A stretch of 36,343 nt of DNA from Allorhizocola rhizosphaerae (GTDB taxonomy: Bacteria > Actinomycetota > Actinomycetes > Mycobacteriales > Micromonosporaceae). Where the stretch lies: positions 1 to 36,343 of the forward strand of contig NZ_QJUG01000073.1 in assembly GCF_003426775.1 (NCBI RefSeq), in the 5' to 3' direction. Within the stretch, counting starts at the first letter, position 1. Each line of letters starts with the position of its first letter. Below the pieces are notes generated by a model. The model was not told where the DNA came from and ran no database searches. It saw only the letters and a program-made list of their open reading frames with translations. This document shows positions 1 to 7,600 of this stretch, piece after piece. A program made the translations under genes and the position numbers.

Positions 1-66
1 CGGCAGCGGCAGCGGCAGCGGCAGCGGCAGCGGCAGCGGCAGCGGCAGCGGCAGCGGCAGCGGCAG
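1..66. repeat. Hexanucleotide tandem repeat (CGGCAG)x11, cut by the window edge
   Basis: Eleven exact copies of CGGCAG run from the first base, and the array may extend beyond the window. In the frame that continues into the isomerase-like remnant the array encodes alternating Gly-Ser; the other forward frames give Arg-Gln and poly-Ala. Perfect short-unit arrays of this kind change length by replication slippage. An assembly artefact at a contig end cannot be excluded. Confidence 0.95.
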
Positions 67-235
67 CACGATAGCGCCGTTCGGCCAGGGGGACATCGAC
101 TTCGCGGCCTTCTTTCGCCGCATCGGCGCCAAGGCCGGCACCTGCCGAACCGGGGAGCAGGACAACGCACCCGGCGGCAGCGCCCACCCCGGACGTCACT
201 GCGGTTCGCCGCCAAGGCTAGGCAGCGATCGCGCA
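61..235 (+). pseudogene. Remnant of a sugar phosphate isomerase/epimerase 3' end
   Basis: Read in the Gly-Ser frame of the preceding repeat, this stretch gives the words PFGQGDIDFAAFFRRIGAKA and EQDNAPGGSAHPGR. They resemble the C-terminal part of TIM-barrel sugar phosphate isomerase/epimerases (xylose isomerase-like fold), where a G.G.IDF..FF block is followed by an E-x-D metal-site strand. The likeness then moves to another frame (SLRFAAKA, about 205-230), so at least one frameshift has occurred. The N-terminal half is absent or outside the window. I read it as a decayed gene end; assignment is by motif memory only. Confidence 0.4.
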
Positions 236-593
236 GCTGCGCGGCTGACGCGTTGGCTGGCGGGGTGTGGCGAGCCCGCCAGGCAATCCATTGACCCGGA
301 TGGCGCTCGCCGCCCAGCAAAGAAAGCCTCCGATTCGTGAATCGTTTCATCGATCTCGGGTCTACGCGCTGCAGTCCCCTGCCCAAGGAGGGAACCGTCA
401 ATGCCGCAACAGGTCTGGGACCGAGGCTGGCCTCCCCAAGGCTTCGTCGTGTTCGCCAACCGAGACCGACAACCTCAACGACAGCCCGACCAGCCGTGGC
501 ACGCAGGTGCGCGCCGCGCCGGACTACCTGACCCGCAAGCGACTCGGTGCGCAGCCGGGTCGATGCCAGCGGCTGACCGTTGCCGGGTAGTCG
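236..593. other. Gene-free stretch, nothing recognised
   Basis: Open frames here are short, overlapping and Arg/Pro-rich, as expected for noncoding GC-rich DNA. One ATG at 401 follows a good Shine-Dalgarno-like AAGGAGGG (385-392) and opens a 96-codon frame to 691. Its protein has no recognisable pattern, and the frame overlaps the GntR-like remnant downstream in a different register. I see no supported gene. Confidence 0.4.
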
Positions 594-740
594 ATGGGCG
601 ATGGCGGCGCTCGATACATAGGCATCGACTATCAACGCATAGCCAACCGAGTGGCAGACGGCCCCCTACCAGCAAGGGAGCCGTCGCCTGAGACATTGAT
701 GCGGAGAGATGCCCGAATTGTCGGATCATCCGTTAATTGA
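594..740 (+). pseudogene. Possible remnant of a GntR-family regulator N-terminus
   Basis: This 48-codon frame contains YQRIANRVADG, LPAREPSPE and TLMRRDARIVGSS. These recall the start of GntR winged-helix proteins, where Y..IA..(L)...I.DG is followed by LP.G..LPSE..L...Y.VSR.TV. The first helix looks about eight residues too short and the frame stops just after the recognition helix, so no functional regulator is left. It lies upstream of the prenyltransferase and may be what remains of an old local regulator. The match is weak and could be chance. Confidence 0.25.
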
Positions 741-783
741 GCAACTGTTCGATTGTGATGATTGTCTCGCTCGACTTTGGGTT

Positions 784-887
784 ATAGTGCCCTCACGATA
801 TGTGAGGCAGGATTCCGACCACAACGGACAGTCCACAACTTCGGGATGCGGGGACGTGGATATGTGGATATAACGGCATAACGGCTT
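784..887 (+). promoter_or_regulatory. Probable promoter/operator region of the prenyltransferase operon
   Basis: A TATAGT hexamer at 784-789 could act as a -10. It is followed by an inverted repeat, CCTCAC-GATAT-GTGAGG (791-807), placed where a repressor would block transcription start. Further down, 856-887 shows 8-bp periodicity: GTGGATAT twice in tandem, then AACGGCAT and AACGGCTT. No convincing -35 was found at normal spacing. Which protein binds here is unknown. Confidence 0.4.
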
Positions 888-916
888 TCGGTTGTGGTGA
901 AACGCGAGGAGCGGTT

Positions 917-2053
917 GTGCACGGCTTATCTGTTTGTGAGCAGTTGAGCGGTCAGTTGTCCCGGTTGTGCGAGGTCGTCGGGGTGGATCCGCCAACTCCC
1001 CTGGGCCTGTTGAGCGATCTTCTCGGTCCTCACGGCTCGCGTCCCCTGTCCGAGCCACCCGCATGGCTGTCCAATGTGGCCGACGATCACACGCCGGTGG
1101 AGTTCTCTCTCGCCTACAGCCAGGGCGAGCCGCCCGCCCTGCGGTTGCTCGGTGAGGCGCTGGGTTCGCCTCCGGGCCCGCAAACCAACATGTCCGCCGG
1201 GGAAGAGTTCATCGACGCCCACACCGGCCGGTTGGGCCTGTCGACGGCACGACTCGATTTGGTGCGCGACCTGTTCGCCACGGACCATCCACAAGGGACG
1301 TTCGGGCTGTGGTGTTCGCTGGTGTTCCGCCGCGCCCGACGGCCCGAGCTCAAGATCTATCTCAACCCGGAGGTCAAGGGCGTCCAGCGAGCCCCGCACC
1401 TGGTCGGCGAGGCACTGCATCGCCTCGGGCTGGCCAAGTCCTACCAGACGATGCTGGACCACGCCGTCCGTCCCGACGAGTTGGGCCGCAACGACCGGCT
1501 GTCGTTCTTCGCACTGGACCTGCACGACGGGCCACAGGCTCGCGTCAAGCTCTACCTGAGCCATCACCACGCCGAAATCCGCGATGTGGTCCGGGCAGCG
1601 GGCATAGTCGACGGCGTCGACCCGACGGAGCTCGCCGAGTTCTGCGCGGCGGCCGGCGGGGCCAACCGCTTCGACAGTCTGCCGCTCGTGGGCAGCTACA
1701 CGCTCACCGAAGGGGCCGATGCGCCGGTCGGCTACAGCATCTATGTGCCGATCCGCGGTTACGTCAACGATGACCGGGAGGCTCGTGACCGGGTGGTGGC
1801 GCTGCTGGCGCGACACGGGTTCGACAGCGCGACATTCGATCAGGCCGTCGCCGCCGTGACGCAGCGGTCGCTGCGCGACGGTGTCGGGCTGATCGCGCAT
1901 GTCTCACTGCGGCTCGGCCCACCGCGGCCGGGCGTGACCGTCTACCTGTCCGCTGAGGCGTACCAGGTGAAGCCGCCGCGGCCGCTGCAGCTGCCCGCGG
2001 CTCGCAGAACCGTGGCGCGTCCGGCCGCGCGCCGCGCGGCCACCACCCGCTGA
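917..2053 (+). CDS. Indole/tryptophan prenyltransferase of the DMATS (ABBA) family, IptA-like
   Basis: The 378-residue product is a bacterial-length DMATS-type aromatic prenyltransferase, a soluble enzyme that moves a dimethylallyl group from DMAPP onto an indole ring. Family signatures are in order: VEF with Glu62 (the position of the indole N-H contacting Glu), then the Lys/Tyr strands that shield the allyl cation: KIY (146-148), KLY (211-213), SIY ending at Tyr276 and VYL with Tyr343. The GTG start follows GAGGA at 906-910. Codon 4 is TTA (926-928), rare in such genomes and a possible bldA checkpoint. Tryptophanase follows 16 bp downstream, the arrangement known for 6-dimethylallyltryptophan synthase (IptA) of Streptomyces sp. 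SN-593. Regiospecificity (C5, C6, C7) cannot be read from sequence. The C-terminal 30 residues are an Arg/Ala tail. Confidence 0.88.
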   Translation: MHGLSVCEQLSGQLSRLCEVVGVDPPTPLGLLSDLLGPHGSRPLSEPPAWLSNVADDHTPVEFSLAYSQGEPPALRLLGEALGSPPGPQTNMSAGEEFIDAHTGRLGLSTARLDLVRDLFATDHPQGTFGLWCSLVFRRARRPELKIYLNPEVKGVQRAPHLVGEALHRLGLAKSYQTMLDHAVRPDELGRNDRLSFFALDLHDGPQARVKLYLSHHHAEIRDVVRAAGIVDGVDPTELAEFCAAAGGANRFDSLPLVGSYTLTEGADAPVGYSIYVPIRGYVNDDREARDRVVALLARHGFDSATFDQAVAAVTQRSLRDGVGLIAHVSLRLGPPRPGVTVYLSAEAYQVKPPRPLQLPAARRTVARPAARRAATTR

Positions 2054-2069
2054 CTTCAAGGAGCGAGTC

Positions 2070-3476
2070 GTGTTCTCGGATCTACACAAGATGCCGCCGC
2101 CGTACCGGATCAAGGTGGTCGAGCCGATCCCCTTTCTCAGTGCGGAAGAACGCCGGCGGGCCCTCGCCGAGGCCGGCTACAACCCGTTCAACCTGCGCGC
2201 GGACCAGATCACCATCGACCTGCTGTCCGACTCGGGCACGGGTGCCACGTCGGCTGCGCAGGAAGCGGCCGCCGCGCTCGGCGATGAGTCCTACGCGGGC
2301 GCGCGGTCTTGGTTCCGGTTCCACGACGAGGTCGGCGACCTCACGGGCTATCGGCACATCCTCCCGGTTCACCAGGGTCGGGCCGGCGAGCGCATCCTGT
2401 TCACCAGCCTGCTGAAGCCGGGCCAGATCTGCGTCAGCAACACGCATTTCGACACCACCCATGCCAACGTCGAGCTGGCGGGCGCGCACGCGCTTGACCT
2501 ACCGTGCCCCGAGGCCGCCGATCTCGACAGCACGGAACCGTTCAAGGGCAACATCGACCTCGATGCACTGGAGCGCCTGCTGGCCGGACCCGAGGGACAC
2601 CGGGTCGGGCTCGTCCTCATGACCATCACCAACAACGGCCTCGGCGCGCAGCCGGTGTCCATGGCCAACCTCGCGGCCACCCGAGAGCTGTGCCGGCGCC
2701 ACCGCGTGCCGTTCTTTCTCGACGCGGCACGCTTCGCCGAGAACGCCTGGCTGGTCAGTCAGCGCGAGCCCGCCTACCGGGACTGGACGCCGCGCCAGAT
2801 CGCCACCCGCGCGTTCGAGCTCGCCGACGGATGCGTGGTGAGCCTCAAGAAGGACGGGCTGTCGGCCATCGGCGGATTCATCGGCCTGCGCGACGACGAC
2901 CTGCGCGCCATGTGCGAGGCGAACCTGATTGCCACGGAAGGGTTCTCCACCTATGGCGGGCTGGCCGGGCACGACCTCGAACGGCTCGCGCAGGGGCTAC
3001 GGGAGGTGGTCGACCCCGCCTACCTGCAGAGCCGCGCCGAATCGACCGCCGGGCTGGCCCGGATGATAAACGAGGCCGGTGTCGACACCGTCCAGCCGCC
3101 CGGCGTCCACGCCCTGTATCTCAACGCCGGCAGGCTGTTGCCGCATCTGTCCCCGCATGAGTTTCCCGGGCATTCCCTGGTGTGCCAGCTGTACCTCGAC
3201 GGCGGCATCCGCTGCGCCGAGCTGGGATCGCTTTATCTGGGCACCATGGACGACCAGCACCGGCTGGTCACCCCGGCGCCCTTCGAACTCGTGCGGCTCG
3301 CGATCCCGCGCCGGGTCTACACCGACGCGCACCTTGAGTACGTGGCGTCGGTCCTTGCGCACATCGCCAAGGAACCCGGACGGGTCCGCGGGCATCGGAT
3401 CGTCTCGTCGCCGAAGCTGTTGCGCCACTTCAAAGTGCGACTGGAGCCGACGCCGGCGAGAGCCGTCAGGCGCTGA
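2070..3476 (+). CDS. tnaA: Tryptophanase (tryptophan indole-lyase), PLP-dependent
   Basis: The 468-residue protein is a full-length beta-eliminating lyase of the tryptophanase/tyrosine phenol-lyase family, which splits tryptophan into indole, pyruvate and ammonia with PLP. The PLP lysine lies in SLKKDG, most likely Lys261, the second Lys as in the E. coli enzyme. The C-terminal LRHF with His453 matches tryptophanase, where tyrosine phenol-lyase has Phe, so tryptophan-type substrates are favoured. A GTG start follows AAGGAG at 2058-2063. Being co-transcribed with the prenyltransferase, it probably cleaves prenyltryptophan to a prenylindole, as in the 6-dimethylallylindole-3-carbaldehyde pathway. 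No oxidase or methyltransferase for later steps lies in the window. Its end overlaps the convergent cvnD by 11 bp. Confidence 0.9.
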   Translation: MFSDLHKMPPPYRIKVVEPIPFLSAEERRRALAEAGYNPFNLRADQITIDLLSDSGTGATSAAQEAAAALGDESYAGARSWFRFHDEVGDLTGYRHILPVHQGRAGERILFTSLLKPGQICVSNTHFDTTHANVELAGAHALDLPCPEAADLDSTEPFKGNIDLDALERLLAGPEGHRVGLVLMTITNNGLGAQPVSMANLAATRELCRRHRVPFFLDAARFAENAWLVSQREPAYRDWTPRQIATRAFELADGCVVSLKKDGLSAIGGFIGLRDDDLRAMCEANLIATEGFSTYGGLAGHDLERLAQGLREVVDPAYLQSRAESTAGLARMINEAGVDTVQPPGVHALYLNAGRLLPHLSPHEFPGHSLVCQLYLDGGIRCAELGSLYLGTMDDQHRLVTPAPFELVRLAIPRRVYTDAHLEYVASVLAHIAKEPGRVRGHRIVSSPKLLRHFKVRLEPTPARAVRR

Positions 3477-4026
3477 CCGGCATGCGGGACATGGCGTGCC
3501 GCACCAGCCCGATCAGTGCGAGCTTGCTGGACGACTTGTCCCTCGCGTCGCACCACAGCAGCGGGATGTTGCCGTGCAGTTCCAGCGCACCCCGGATCTC
3601 CTCTTCGGTGTATGCGCACTCGCCGAAGAACCGGTTGACGGCCGCGACGAACGGGATCCCGCGCCGTTCGAAATAGTCGATGGCGGGAAAGCTGGAGTCC
3701 AGCCTCCTGGTGTCGACGAGCACGATCGCACCGACCGCGCCCTGCGCCAGCTCGTCCCACATGAACCAGAACCGGTCCTGCCCCGGTGTGCCGAAAAGAT
3801 AGAGCACAACGTTCGGGCTGATGGTGATGCGCCCGAAGTCCAGGGCGACCGTCGTGTGCGACTTCTCCTCCACGCCGGTCACGTCGTCGACCCCGACACT
3901 CGCCTGGGTCAAAACCTCCTCCGTGGTCAACGGCGGAATCTCGCTCACCGATCCGACAAAGGTCGTCTTGCCGGTGCCGAAGCCACCGGCCACGACGATC
4001 TTGACCGATTTGCGATCCAGGTGCAT
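3466..4026 (-). CDS. cvnD: CvnD-type small Ras-like GTPase of a conservon
   Basis: A 186-residue single-domain P-loop GTPase of the actinobacterial MglA/CvnD type. Walker A is GGFGTGKT (14-21) and the G3 motif is GTPGQDR (79-85). The G4 region reads VNRFFG around residue 131 and lacks the Asp of NKxD, so guanine specificity is uncertain. In conservons this protein works at the membrane with the CvnA sensor and the CvnB and CvnC adaptors, rather like a eukaryotic G-protein coupled complex. The start overlaps the cvnC stop by one base (TAATG), implying translational coupling. It is the last gene of the unit and runs 11 bp into the 3' end of convergent tnaA. Confidence 0.93.
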   Translation of the reverse strand: MHLDRKSVKIVVAGGFGTGKTTFVGSVSEIPPLTTEEVLTQASVGVDDVTGVEEKSHTTVALDFGRITISPNVVLYLFGTPGQDRFWFMWDELAQGAVGAIVLVDTRRLDSSFPAIDYFERRGIPFVAAVNRFFGECAYTEEEIRGALELHGNIPLLWCDARDKSSSKLALIGLVRHAMSRMPVSA

Positions 4027-4403
4027 TAGTCCCTCGCGTTCAAAGATTGTTGGAGACCGGCGAGAATCTGTTCCATCAACCGCAGGTCCGCGATCTCCTC
4101 CTGTGCCGGCGATCCTATGCCCAGGTATCCCTGTTCCAGGAGCACGTCAACCATCACCTTCGTGATGGTAAGCGGTAGATGCAGATATGCGCCTATCTCC
4201 GCGATGGACAGCCAGTTGGCGCATATCTTGACAATCTCCACGTACTCCGGTTCGAGCCTCCTCGTGTCGACCGGGAGGGCGAAAACCTGGGTTGCCAGGT
4301 CGAGATCGTGCGCTCGCGGGCTCGTGCGTCCATTGACGAGGATGTACAGGGGCACGAGCCGCCCTGTGCCAGCCTCGTCGCCGTCCCACACGTCATCGGT
4401 CAT
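4026..4403 (-). CDS. cvnC: CvnC-type DUF742 protein of a conservon
   Basis: A 125-residue DUF742 protein, the usual third member of conservons. It begins with a short acidic stretch, then VPLYILVNGRT and a winged-helix-like half (LSIAEIGAYLHLPLTITKVM, then LLEQGYL). The family looks DNA-binding-like, but in conservons it is thought to act as an adaptor in the membrane complex. Its ATG overlaps the cvnB stop (ATGA at 4400-4403) and its stop overlaps the cvnD start, so three genes are translationally coupled. Length is normal for the family. Confidence 0.92.
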   Translation of the reverse strand: MTDDVWDGDEAGTGRLVPLYILVNGRTSPRAHDLDLATQVFALPVDTRRLEPEYVEIVKICANWLSIAEIGAYLHLPLTITKVMVDVLLEQGYLGIGSPAQEEIADLRLMEQILAGLQQSLNARD

Positions 4404-4816
4404 GGCAGCGCGCCAAGGTGGCTGTCGACCTTCACAGCAGTGGGGCGCGGTGCGGTACCAAGATATTCGCCGATGCGGGTCACCAGGCGGCTCATCTCAT
4501 AGGCCACCGTCCCCAGGTCGACGGCTTCCTCGCACAGCACGGCCAAACGGGCGTTCGGTCCGGCGGCGGCGACGAACAGGGTTCGATCCTGATACTCGAT
4601 AACGACCTGCTGCACCGGCCCACTGTCGAAGCGGCGCCCCGTGCCCGCGGCGACACTGTACATCGAGGACGCGGCGGCGGCCAGGACCTCGCCCACGTCC
4701 TGCGATAGCGACGTGGACTTTTGAACGATGAGCCCGTCGGTGGACAGCACAACCGCGTAAACAACGTGTGGGACCTCTACAAGATCATCCAACATCCAAG
4801 CCAAGTCATTTTGCAT
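4400..4816 (-). CDS. cvnB: CvnB-type roadblock/LC7 protein of a conservon
   Basis: A 138-residue roadblock/LC7 domain protein, homologous in fold to MglB, the GTPase-activating partner of MglA. The characteristic start LAWMLDDLVEVPHV leads to the VVLSTDGL strand. The helix around DVGEVLAAAASSMY and the strand QQVVIEYQDRTLFV complete the fold. Its predicted role is to control the nucleotide state of CvnD and link it to the sensor. It lies 9 bp after cvnA and overlaps cvnC by 4 bp. The product has no membrane segment or signal peptide. Confidence 0.93.
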   Translation of the reverse strand: MQNDLAWMLDDLVEVPHVVYAVVLSTDGLIVQKSTSLSQDVGEVLAAAASSMYSVAAGTGRRFDSGPVQQVVIEYQDRTLFVAAAGPNARLAVLCEEAVDLGTVAYEMSRLVTRIGEYLGTAPRPTAVKVDSHLGALP

Positions 4817-4825
4817 CGGGGAGGG

Positions 4826-7345
4826 TCACGCCTTCCTGCCTTGATCAGCGCCGGTAACTGTTTCGTTGTGGCTCACTGCCCGGCCCTCGGTCCAACCTCG
4901 TTGATACCGCGCGAACCGGTTCCGGGCCTCCTCCGGGGATCGCGCGGGCATCGCCGACCCCTGAGTGCCAGTGTCTGTCGAGCCGTCCTCGCGCAGCTCG
5001 GGCGCGAGGTGTTGCTGGGGTTGCCGCTGAGGCAGGGGTGGGCGGGCACCGGCATGCGGACCGGCCAAGGCCGCATCAACCGCGTGCGTAACAGGGGGTT
5101 CGGCTTGCCGAGGGATGCCGGCGCTGCTGCCGGGCTGACGGTCGCTCAAATTGCTGCCCACAGTGTCGGATCGCCGGTGTCCGCCGGCTTGGGTGTTGAG
5201 TAATCCCAGGGCTGATCCGTTCGCCGCTGCGCCCCCGGCGCCAGTGGCATGCAGTTCGTGGCGGCGAACGTCGTCTGGCAGAGAGGTGAAAGCCGACGCG
5301 AGCGCGGGCACGTGCCTGCCGGCGTCTGCGCGCTCGATGTCGGTGTCGGACTGGTCGGTGACGAGCATGCGACTGGGCAAGAGCACGATTGCCAGCAGCC
5401 CGCCATAGGCCGATTTGCGAAGGCTCACTTGCACGTTCTCACGCTTGGCCAGCTCGGCCACCACGTGCAGACCGACCTGCGCTCCGTCCTTGAGCTCGGT
5501 CACATCCGGCGTGGGTGCGGTGGCCAGAAGCCGGTTGGCGCGCTCGATGGCCTCCGAGTTCATGCCCACGCCAGCGTCCTCGATCTCCACCGCGACACCG
5601 TGCTTGACCTCGAAGCAGGTCACCCAGACCGTGGTTTCGGGAGAGGAGAACGCGAGCGCGTTGTCCAGCAACTCGGACAGCAGATGGATGGTCCCGGCGA
5701 CCGACTGCCCCATGAGCGCCACATCGGCCGCGCTGCGCAACTGGATCCGTTGGTAGTGCCGGGCCTCGGCGAATGCCGCGAGCAGCACCCGACGCAGCGG
5801 CACCGGCTTCTGGAATCGCCGGCCGATCTGGCCTCCCGCCAGGATGACCAGGTTTTCCAGGAAGCGCCGGGTCTGCGTCAGCTGATGGTTGATGTCGAAC
5901 AACTGCGTCAACAGCTCCTCGTCACCGACCTGACCCTGCAGATCCTCGACAACCTTGAGGCCGTGCTGGAGCGGGCGCTGCGGCCGGCGCGCGACGCCCA
6001 TCAGCATCGCCGTGCCGGCTGCCCGCGCCTTCGCCTCTTGGACCGCCGCGCCGGCCGCGGCCTGCAGCGACCTGTTGATGACCTCCGCCACCTGACCGAT
6101 CTCATCGCTTCCGTAGTCGTGGATCGGAAGCTCGACCGCGAGGTCCACCCGTTCGCGCCGGCGCAGGCGTTCCATCATGGCCGGCAGCCGCTGATCCACC
6201 ACCGCGGCGGCGTCCTGGCCCAGGCGCGCCAGGCGAACCGACAGTGCCTGGTCGACCAGGACCCGCGATTGCCGGATCGCCCAGACGATCGCTCCAATCG
6301 CGACAGACAGCGCCACGAGGCTGCCGAGCGACGCGGTCAGCAGCTGATTGTTGCCGGTGCGCAGCGCTTCCGCCGACACCTCGTCGGCCTGCCCGATCGT
6401 CAACTTGATCAGCTCATCGGAGACCTGTCTGGTCAGTGCCTCCCAGCCGACCCGGTCGACGGGCAGACCGCGCGGCACACCGGCGCGCCACGCACCGCCG
6501 CCGATGATCGCATCCTCCGCGGCCACAAGATTTTTCCAGACGTCGCTCGCCTGGACGCTCGTGAAGCGCTGGCCGATGCCCGGCCGCAGGTGCGGGGAGA
6601 TGTTGCCCAGACCGGCGTGATAGCTGCCCACCAGCCGGGCGAATTCGAGATGCTCCTGCGGGGTCAGCGAACCGGACGCGAACGCACCGTCGATCATCGA
6701 CCCGGCCCGGGACATCAGGTCACTGGCCCGGAAGACCTCGACCGCGGCGATGCCGCCCTGCGTCGCCGTGACATCGGGCACCACCCTGGCCTGGGTGTCG
6801 AACAGGGCGGTCGACGCGTCGAGCAGTTTGTTGTAGAAGTCGTAGGCCTGCTGCCCGCTGGTCGACCGGGAATCGATCGTGCTTCGGGTGCTCGGAAGCT
6901 GATCCAGATAATCGGTCAGCGTCTTCCACCGGGTCTGGATCGACTCGGGGGCGCGAGCCAACGCGGCGGGGGCGACCGCACGCAGCTCGACCAGGCCCCG
7001 GTCGGTCTGCCGCCGCTGATCGAGCAGCTGGGTCACATCATTTGACGGGTTGGCCAGGTAGGCGATGCTCAGCCGCCGCTCCTGCTGGATCGAGGCCAGC
7101 GACGAAACCGCGGGAATCGACACCTGACGGACCGAGCTGGCGACGGCCCGGTTGTAAAACCCCTGAAAAACGAGGTATCCGGATGCCACGAACCAGAGCG
7201 CAACGGCCACGATACTGGGGACAAGCACGAGCCGGATGACCCGTCGCTTGATCGTTTGCTGTCGACCACCTCGCCGATTCCGGGGAGGTGTCGGCTGCTC
7301 GCGGTGGCCCAAATCGGGTCGCTTGCTCGCGTGGTCAGCCTCCAT
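4826..7345 (-). CDS. cvnA: CvnA-type membrane sensor histidine kinase-like protein
   Basis: About 839 residues. A basic N-terminus is followed by a membrane helix (near 40-60), a large extracytoplasmic nitrate-sensor (NIT)-like helical domain, a second helix (around VALSVAIGAIVWAI) and a HAMP-like linker. Then come a degenerate dimerisation region (VARRPQRPLQ, FDINHQLTQTRRFLENL) and a HATPase_c domain with N-box HLLSELLDNALAFSSPE and G1 box EIEDAGVGM. The last roughly 200 residues are Pro/Gln/Ala-rich and probably disordered. No response regulator is nearby; output is expected through CvnB, CvnC and CvnD. I prefer ATG at 7345; an in-frame TTG at 7354 is possible. Confidence 0.92.
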   Translation of the reverse strand: MEADHASKRPDLGHREQPTPPRNRRGGRQQTIKRRVIRLVLVPSIVAVALWFVASGYLVFQGFYNRAVASSVRQVSIPAVSSLASIQQERRLSIAYLANPSNDVTQLLDQRRQTDRGLVELRAVAPAALARAPESIQTRWKTLTDYLDQLPSTRSTIDSRSTSGQQAYDFYNKLLDASTALFDTQARVVPDVTATQGGIAAVEVFRASDLMSRAGSMIDGAFASGSLTPQEHLEFARLVGSYHAGLGNISPHLRPGIGQRFTSVQASDVWKNLVAAEDAIIGGGAWRAGVPRGLPVDRVGWEALTRQVSDELIKLTIGQADEVSAEALRTGNNQLLTASLGSLVALSVAIGAIVWAIRQSRVLVDQALSVRLARLGQDAAAVVDQRLPAMMERLRRRERVDLAVELPIHDYGSDEIGQVAEVINRSLQAAAGAAVQEAKARAAGTAMLMGVARRPQRPLQHGLKVVEDLQGQVGDEELLTQLFDINHQLTQTRRFLENLVILAGGQIGRRFQKPVPLRRVLLAAFAEARHYQRIQLRSAADVALMGQSVAGTIHLLSELLDNALAFSSPETTVWVTCFEVKHGVAVEIEDAGVGMNSEAIERANRLLATAPTPDVTELKDGAQVGLHVVAELAKRENVQVSLRKSAYGGLLAIVLLPSRMLVTDQSDTDIERADAGRHVPALASAFTSLPDDVRRHELHATGAGGAAANGSALGLLNTQAGGHRRSDTVGSNLSDRQPGSSAGIPRQAEPPVTHAVDAALAGPHAGARPPLPQRQPQQHLAPELREDGSTDTGTQGSAMPARSPEEARNRFARYQRGWTEGRAVSHNETVTGADQGRKA

Positions 7346-7403
7346 ATGCGCCAACTTCTATCCAATCACGCGTTGCCAAGGGAGATAAGCAGGCGAACAC
7401 ACT

Positions 7404-7439
7404 GCTGGCCAACGCTAAGGGGCGCTGGCCAGACGCTAA
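7404..7439 (-). repeat. Imperfect tandem repeat upstream of the conservon
   Basis: GCTGGCCAACGCTAA (7404-7418) is repeated 20 bp downstream as GCTGGCCAGACGCTAA (7424-7439). Two full helical turns separate the copies, so a regulator could bind both on one face of the DNA. The pair sits 60-95 bp upstream of the cvnA start, in the likely promoter region. No clear -10 or -35 was found. Confidence 0.45.
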
Positions 7440-7543
7440 ATGTGCGTCGAGATTCTACCTGTATGTAGGTTTTAGCATCAGCCTGTCCGGCTCGCAAACG
7501 CACAGCATACGCGCAGTCATTCGTGCCGGTCATTACGATGCTG

Positions 7544-7562
7544 CGAGCAATGTATATGCTCG
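7544..7562. promoter_or_regulatory. Inverted repeat in the cvnA upstream gap, after the AlkD-like gene
   Basis: CGAGCA-ATGTATA-TGCTCG has perfect 6-bp arms. It lies about 40 bp downstream of the AlkD-like stop and 200 bp upstream of cvnA, both on the minus strand. It may be a weak terminator for the former or an operator for the latter. The rest of the 7346-7600 gap shows only the tandem repeat at 7404-7439. Confidence 0.3.
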
Positions 7563-7600
7563 GATTCCGGCCCGGTCGGACAGGGTGTGCGTTGACGCCG

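Noticed and set aside
1-66. CRISPR-like array
   Set aside because: The unit is 6 bp with no spacers. No CRISPR repeat-spacer pattern or cas gene was seen anywhere in the window.
401-691. A 96-codon frame behind AAGGAGGG
   Set aside because: The ribosome binding site is good but the protein is Arg/Pro/Gln-rich with no pattern, and it overlaps the GntR-like remnant in another frame.
830-871. DnaA-box-like words (TGTGGATAT, AGTCCACAA)
   Set aside because: Only two or three imperfect copies are present, with no dnaA or dnaN nearby, so there is no case for a replication origin.
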